Source of the DNA: Capra hircus
Lineage: Eukaryota > Chordata > Mammalia > Artiodactyla > Bovidae
Direction of reading: 5' to 3'
Length of the DNA stretch: 64,000 bases
Assembly (NCBI RefSeq): GCF_001704415.2
Contig: NC_030819.1
Location: 87,083,272-87,147,271, forward strand
Shown: positions 57,950-64,000 of the stretch, piece by piece
How positions within the stretch are numbered: the stretch's first letter is position 1
How the letters are laid out: every line of letters begins with the position of its first letter
Translations under genes and position numbers: made by a program
Notes under the pieces: generated by a model
What the model was told of the DNA's origin: nothing
The model's input: only the letters and a program-made list of their open reading frames with translations
The model's database searches: none

Positions 57950-58760
57950 CATGATCTTGGAAAATGAATGGAGGCACAGATTAAGTAGATATAAGAAATG
58001 TTTTAAAAATATCTAGAACTAAAAACAAAACAATAAATATGTATAATACAATAAATGAAATAAAAATACACTAGAAGGAATCAGTCCCAGAATAACTGAG
58101 ACAGAACTGCTAAATTAGTTAGAAGACAGAAAGATGGAAACCACTGCTTTGGAACAGAAAGAAGAATGAAAGAACAGAAAAGAAGACAGTCTAGCAGATC
58201 TCTGGGACAACATTAAACATGCCAATACACTCATTACAGGGGTTCCAAAAAGGGGAGAGACAGAGAAAGGACTTGAGAAAATAATTAATAACATAATAGC
58301 TGAAAGTTATCTAAGATGGAAAGGGAAAGTAGATAATGCAGAGTCCCAGTGAGGATAAACTCAAGGTGGAACATACTGAGACACATATCTATCAAACTAA
58401 CATGAATTAAGTGCCGAGAAAAATATAAAAAAAAAAAAAAAAACCACAGGCAGAAGGAAAGCATCAAATAACATAAAAGAAAATCCAAATAAGTTCCCCC
58501 AAATCAGACATCAGCTGATTTTCCAACAGAAACAGTTTTGGTCAGAAGGGAGTGGCATGGTATACTTAAAATGATTACAGGGAGAACCTTACTACCATCA
58601 ATATTCTAGCCAGCAAGTCTCTCATTCAGATTTGACAGAGAAATTAAGCAAAAGCTAAGATAATTCAGCACCATCAGACCAGCTTTGCAACTAATGTTAA
58701 AGAAACTTCTCTACGTGGAAAATAAAAGGCCACAATTAGAAACAAAAAAAGTATGAGTGG
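57950..58760 (+). pseudogene. L1 ORF1 pseudogene
   Basis: Out-of-frame blocks of ORF1: aaatacactagaaggaatca and gaataactgagacagaactg (coiled coil), acagtctagcagatctctgg, then the RNA-binding part (cagaagggagtggcatgg, gacagagaaattaagc, accatcagaccagctttgc). An A17 run at about 58427-58443 and many stops. No frame exceeds 70 codons. Confidence 0.75.
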
Positions 58761-59781
58761 AAAAACTCACCAGGAAAGGCAAACATATGAAAAAGTAGGA
58801 AATCATCCAAACACAAAGATGACATCAAAACAAGTAATCTTGAGAATGAGAATATAAATGCAGCATACAAAGAAAAGAAAAAGAGGAAAGAAAGAAATCC
58901 ACAAACAACACTAAAGTTAGTCTGGAAATAGCAGGAAAAAAATTAAAGAGGAAAGGAAGAAGAAAGGACTGCAAAAAAGTTCCAAACAACAAATTGTCAA
59001 TAAGAACATATATACCAATAATTAACTTAAAAGACATGGACTGGCTCAATGGATGCAAAAATAAGACCCATATATATGCTGTCTAAAAGAGGAACACTTC
59101 CGATCTAGGCACACATACAGACTGAAACTGAGGTGATTGGAACAGGTATTCCATGCAAATGAAAATCAGTGCTGTAGTAGCCATTCCCATATCAGAAAAA
59201 ATAGACTTAGAAAAACACAAGTGACAAAGAAAAACACTACATAATGATCCATGGATTAATTTAGGAAGAAGATATAACAATTGTAAATATATATTCACCC
59301 AACATAGGAGCATTTCAATATATAAGAAAAATACCAATAGCCATAAAAGGAGAATTGAACAAAAACATAATAATAGTGAGGAATTTTCATGAATGGAAAA
59401 AGGCAGAAAACCAACCAGGAACCACAAGACTTAAATGACACACTAGATCAGTTAATTGATATTTGTAGAGCATGCCATCCAAAAGCAGTAAAATGCACTT
59501 TATTTCAATTGCACAAGAAACGTTCTCCAGGATAGATTATATCTTGGGCCACAAAGCAAGCTGAGGTAAATTTAAGAAAACTGAAATGATATCAAACATC
59601 TTTCCCAACTACAATACTATGATATCAGAAATCAGCTATGATCTAAAAAAGAAAACTGTAGGAAAAAAAAAAATATGGAGACTAAAAAATAAGCCATTAA
59701 ACTATCAATGAATCACTGAGTAATTAAAAGAGGAAATTACAAATGTCAAGAGACAAATGAAAGTGACAGCAGGAGGTTCAA

Positions 59782-60707
59782 AACCTATCAGTTCAATTCA
59801 GTCGCTCAGTCATATCCAACTCTTTCCGACCCCATGAATCACAGCACGTCAGGCCTCCCTGTCCATCACCATCTCCCGGAGATCACTCAGACTCACGTCC
59901 ATCGAGTCAGTGATGCCATCCAGCCATCTCATCCTCTGTCGTCCCCTTCTCCTCCTGCTCCCAATCCTTCCCAGCATCAGAGTCTTTTCCAATGAGTCAA
60001 CTCTTCACATAAGGTGGCCAAAGTACAGGAGTTTCAGCTTCAGCATCATTCCTTCCAAAGAAATCCCAGGATTGATCTCCTTCAGAATGGACTGGTTGGA
60101 TCTCCTTGCAGTCCAAGGAACTCTCAAGAGTCTTCTCCAACACCACAGTTCAAAAGCATCAATTCTTTAGCACTCAGCTTTCTTCACAGTCCAACTCTCA
60201 CATCCATACATGACCACAAGAAAAACCATAGCCTTGACTAGACAGACGTTTGTTGGCAAAGTAATGTCTCTGCTTTTGAATATGCTATCTAGGTTGGTCA
60301 TAACTTTTCTTCCAAGGAGTAAGCATCTTTTAATTTCATGGCTGCAGTCACCATCTGCAGTGATTTTGGAGCCCCAAAAGATAAAGTCTGACACTGTTTC
60401 CACTGTTTCCCCATCTATTTCCCATGAAATGATGGGACCAGATGCCATGATCTTCATTTTCTGAATGTTGAGATTTAAGCCAACTTTTTCACTTTCATCA
60501 CGAGGATTTTTAGTTCCTCTTCACTTTCAGCCATAAGGGTGGTGTCATCTGCATATCTGAGGTTATTGATATTTCTCCTGGCAGTCTTGATTCCAGCTTG
60601 TGCTTCTTCCAGCGCAGGGTTTCTCATGATGTACTCTGCATAGAAGTTAAATAAGCACGGTGATAATATACAGCCTTGACATACTCCTTTTCCTATTTGG
60701 AACCTAT
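59782..60707 (-). mobile_element. BovB LINE fragment (type 1) in L1 ORF2, 7-bp target duplication
   Basis: Element 59789-60700; aacctat at 59782-59788 and 60701-60707 flanks it. Minus strand runs from RT motif B (KGVCQGCILSPCLFNFYAEY) through motif C RYADDTTLMAESEEEL (frame 60475-60750) and FIFWGSKITADGDCSHEIKR to the 3' end agttcaattcagtcgctc. One of the cleaner copies, but 5'-truncated and frameshifted after motif C. Confidence 0.93.
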
Positions 60708-61730
60708 GGAACACAGTAAAAGCAGTGCTAAAATGGAAGTTGATAGCCATACAATCTTACCTAAAATAGCAAAATTAATCTCAAAAAACCTAACTTTATA
60801 AGTAACTAAAGAAAGAGGAAAGAACAGAGCTCTAAGTTAGTAGAAGGAAAGAAATAAAAAAGGTCAGAGCAGAAATGAATTAAATAGAGATTTTTAAAAA
60901 AAAAAGCAAAGATAAAGAAAACTAACAACTGGTTCCTTGGGAAGAGAAACAAAATTAGCAAACCTTTAGCCAGACTCATTAAGAAAAAAAAGGGATAGGA
61001 CTCAATTTTATGAAGGTAGAAATGAAAAAAGAATTTACAACAGTCACCACAGAAATAGAAAGGATTATGAGGGATTACTCATAATCCCTCATGGCAAATA
61101 TATGCCAATAAAATGGAAAACTAGTAAAAAAAATGGAAAAATTCTTAGAAAGGTACAATCTTCCTGGACTGAAGCAAGAAGAAATAGATAATATGAACAG
61201 ATCAATCACACTTACTGAAATTGAAACCGTAACTAAAATTTCTTTCAGCAAACAAAATCCAGACACAGATGGCTTCACAGGTGAATTTTATCAAATATTT
61301 AAAGAAGAAATAACACGTTCTGAAACTATTCTGAAAACTTACAGAAGAAACATGCCCAAATTCACCCTACAGGGCAACCATCATCCTGATACTAATATCA
61401 GACAAAGATACCACAGAAGAATATAATTGTCGACCAATATCACAGATGACTATAGATACAAAAATAGTTAACAAAATTCTAGCAGACCAAATCCAATAAG
61501 CCATCAAAAGGATCATGCACAATGGTTGAGTGATGCAAGTGATGGCCCAGGGATGCAAGGATTTTTCAATATCTGCAAGTTAACCAATGTGATGCATGCA
61601 TCAACAAAGTGAAGAATGAAAACCAGATGTTCATCTGAATGACACAGAAAAAGGTTTTGACAAAATTAAACATCCATTTATGATTAACAAAAAAAAAAAA
61701 AACTTCCCAGAAAGCGGGCATAGAGAGAAC

Positions 61731-62036
61731 ATAGGGCAATATTGTTTTTCAGTCACCCAATCATGTCTGGACCGTTGTGACCCCATGGACTGCCACACCC
61801 CAGGTCTTCCTATCCCTTACCATCTCCCAAAGCATCCCCAAGTCCATGTCCATTACCCTAGTGATGCCATACAGCCATCTCATCCTCTGATGCCTCTTCT
61901 CCTTCAGCCCTCAACTTTTCCCAGCATGAGGGCCTTTCTAATGAATCAGTTGTTTGCATCAGATTACCAAAATACTGCACTTTCAGCTTCAGCTTCAGTC
62001 CTTCCAATGAGTATTCAGGGTAATATAGGTCAATAT
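61731..62036 (-). mobile_element. BovB 3' fragment (type 2) in L1 ORF2
   Basis: Element 61743-62024, from ttgtttttcagtcacccaat to tccaatgagtattcagg. Flanks atagggcaatat (61731-61742) and ataggtcaatat (62025-62036), 11 of 12 identical. Only the terminal 280 bp, older 3' type. Confidence 0.88.
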
Positions 62037-62605
62037 AATAGAGGCCATATATGATAAACCTACAACTAGCATCATACTCAATGTGTAAAAGCTGAAAGCA
62101 TTTCTTATAAGATCAGGAACAAGATAAGGGTGTCCACTCTTTCCACTTTTTTCAACATAGCTTTGGAAGTCTCAACCAGAAAAGAAAAAGAAATAAATGG
62201 AATCCAAATTGGAAAAGAAGTAAAATTGTCACTGTTTGCAGATGTCATGATACTATGAATAGAATATCCTAAAGATGCCACTAGAAAGCAGAGTTCATCA
62301 ATGACTTTGGTAAAGTTTCAGGATGTGGAATTAATACACAGAAATCTCTTCATTCCTATATACTAACAATGAAATTTCAGAAGGGGAAATCAAAGGAAAA
62401 TATTCTCATTTATCAAAAAGAATAAAATATCTAGGGATAGACCTAAGTAACCAAAAGGCCTGAACTCAGAAAACTATAAAATATTTATGAAAGAAATAAA
62501 GTATAACACAAATAGACTGAAGGCTATAACATGTCCTTGGATAGGAAGAGTCAATATTGTCAAAATTATTTTACTACCCAAGGCAATCTACAAATCCAAT
62601 TCAAG

Positions 62606-63044
62606 AGTTGTCTATTAAAATAAAAAGTACTTGCACAAAGATGCATATATACATATAACATGATATCAAGTATATTGTTTCTATTATATACTTCAATTTC
62701 TCAGTTTGCAAGAATTAGCTTCTCTTTCTCTCTTCTTTTCTGTCTCTCCCTGTCCTTTTTTCTTTTTCAGTCATAGTGTCTTTACTTTTGCATTTTCTTC
62801 TTTGATGATTTTATTTGAAAATACTGAAAAATATGAAAAGTAAAATTGCTTCATTATTGCTAACATAAAAGGATAAACGTTACAAAATTTCTAAAATATC
62901 CAAAACAGGTGGTGAAATAAGGTAAACTTGATAATCTCACAACCCAATATGGGTAATGAAATGAGTACTGATTTCCCCAAAAGATAATAAAGCAGGGTAA
63001 GGAATAAATGTCTACAATATGTGAGAACAGAAGTAAAAGTTGAT
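62606..63044. other. Single-copy AT-rich spacer
   Basis: No recognised element; pyrimidine-rich at 62715-62770. Confidence 0.45.
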
Positions 63045-64000
63045 CAGTTCAGTTCAGTCGCTCAGTCGTGTCCGACTCTTTGCACACCATGAATCGCAGC
63101 ACACCAGGCCTCCCTGTCCGTCATCAACTCCTGGAGTTCACTCAAACTCATGTCCATCGAGTCGGTGATGCCATCCAGACATCTCATCCTCTGTCATCTC
63201 CTTTCCCCCCTGCCCCCAATTCCTCCCAGCATCAGAGTCTTTTCCAATGAGTCCACTATTCACATGAGGTGGCGAAACTATTGGAGTTTCAGCTTTAGCA
63301 TCATTCCTTCCAAAGAACACCCGGGGCTGATCTCCTTCAGAATGGACTGGTTGGATCTCCTTGCAGTCCAAGGGACTCTCAAGAGTCTTCTCCAACACCA
63401 CAGTTCAAAAGCATCATTCCTCGGTGCTCAGCTTTCTTCACAGTCCAACTCTCGCATCCATACATGACCACTGGAAAAACCATAGCCTTGACTAGACAGA
63501 CCTTTGTTGGCAAAGTAATGTCTCTGCTTTTCAATAAGCTATCTAGGTTGATCATAACTTTTCTTCCAAGGAATAACCGTCTTTTAATTTCATGTCTGTA
63601 GCCACCGTCTGCAGTGATTTTGGAGCCCCCCAAAATAAAGTCTGACACAGTTTCGAATGCTTCCCCATCTATTTCCCACTAAGTGATGGAACAGATGCTG
63701 TGATCTTCATTTTCTGAATGTTGAGCTTTAAGCCAACTTTTCACTCTCCTCGTTCACTCTCATGAAGAGGGTTTTTAGTTCCTATTCACTTTGTGTCATA
63801 AGTATGGTGTCATCTGCATATCTGAGGATATTGATATTTGTTCCGGCAATCTTGATTCCAGCTTGTGCTTCTTCCAGCCCAGCATTTCTCATGATGTACA
63901 CTGTATATAAGTTAAATAAACAGGGTGACAATATACAGCCTTGACATACACCTTTTCCTTTTTGGAACCAGTCTGTTGTTCCATGTCCAGTTCTAAATGT
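63045..64000 (-). mobile_element. BovB LINE (type 1), runs off the window edge
   Basis: 3' end gatcagttcagttcagtcgc at 63042-63061. Minus strand includes the C-terminal region and SWTVKKAEHRG, FILGGSKITADGGYRHEIKR (frame 63379-63648) and, near 63800-63960, the RT motif C and B regions. Cut at position 64000 in RT motif B, so the 5' extent is unknown. Confidence 0.92.

Larger units (their letters stand above)
57007..62605 (+). mobile_element. Second L1, head to tail with the first, 3' end missing, split by two BovB
   Basis: 5' UTR 57007-57950 (cagatgtgaaagttctgag, ttattggagggtctcctg), ORF1 about 57950-58760, ORF2 58990-62605 with BovB insertions at 59789-60700 and 61743-62024. Homology to L1 ends abruptly at caatctacaaatccaat (about 62605), well before the 3' UTR. 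The 5' end lacks the ~200 bp present in the copy at 12765. Confidence 0.82.
58990..62605 (+). pseudogene. L1 ORF2 pseudogene
   Basis: Endonuclease 59020-59780 (ggcacacatacagactgaaa; gttctccaggatagattata). RT entry in the frame 61133-61426: EKFLERYNLPGLKQEEIDNM, TEIETVTKISFSKQNPDTDG, FTGEFYQ. Palm: the motif usually read as FADD is tttgcagatgtcatg (FADV) at about 62236, so the second catalytic aspartate is lost. A short hairpin-forming change at 61067-61092 replaces part of the sequence before the RT. Confidence 0.82.

Noticed and set aside
1..64000. Host protein-coding exons, promoters, CpG island
   Set aside because: No frame outside repeats has a recognisable domain, and no CpG-dense stretch was seen other than parts of L1 5' UTRs and BovB 3' ends.

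Overview
This window looks like intergenic DNA from a ruminant (Bovidae or a close pecoran relative). The evidence is the repeat set. Sixteen segments match the RTE-type LINE BovB, with its APE-type endonuclease, RT motifs and CTGAA-type 3' tails. About fifteen SINEs match the Bov-tA and Bov-A2 families. L1 copies are of the cattle/sheep type. Older MIR, L2, hAT-Charlie-like and MaLR-like remnants are the usual eutherian background. I found no host protein-coding exon, tRNA, rRNA or other RNA gene. Essentially every long open frame lies in a retrotransposon, in sense or antisense, and all are broken. No family was checked against a database; the names rest on recognised motifs.

Layout. 1-11.5 kb is mostly single-copy AT-rich DNA with scattered SINEs, MIR pieces, an L2 around 9.3-10.1 kb, a small twin-primed L1 (608-796) and a tail-only insertion (7626-7674). 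11.5-23.6 kb is a cluster of BovB copies, two of them split by L1 insertions. 23.6-28.9 kb is mainly single-copy DNA. 28.9-46.2 kb is a run of minus-strand L1s. Into these are inserted a twin-primed BovB (32391-35089), several other BovB pieces, Bov-A2 and Bov-tA. 46.2-51.6 kb is a near-complete BovB split by a second, younger BovB. 51.6-62.6 kb holds two plus-strand L1s head to tail. The first keeps a GC-rich 5' UTR carrying a tandem array of about 50-bp units. The second is split by two BovB insertions. A last minus-strand BovB runs off the right edge.

How the parts relate. This is a record of layered retrotransposition, not an operon or pathway. BovB and L1 supplied the reverse transcription. 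The Bov-tA and Bov-A2 SINEs were presumably copied by BovB, because they share its 3' end (established knowledge of the families; the shared 3' sequence is visible here). Two BovB 3'-end types can be told apart. In both BovB-in-BovB nestings the host is one type and the insert is the other, which gives a relative age. The best-supported unusual structures are the twin-primed BovB with an exact 12-bp target duplication, one 12-bp target site present three times around Bov-A2 and Bov-tA/BovB insertions, the L1 5' UTR minisatellite, and an antisense frame that recurs across BovB copies. I did not find a convincing new host-encoded system.
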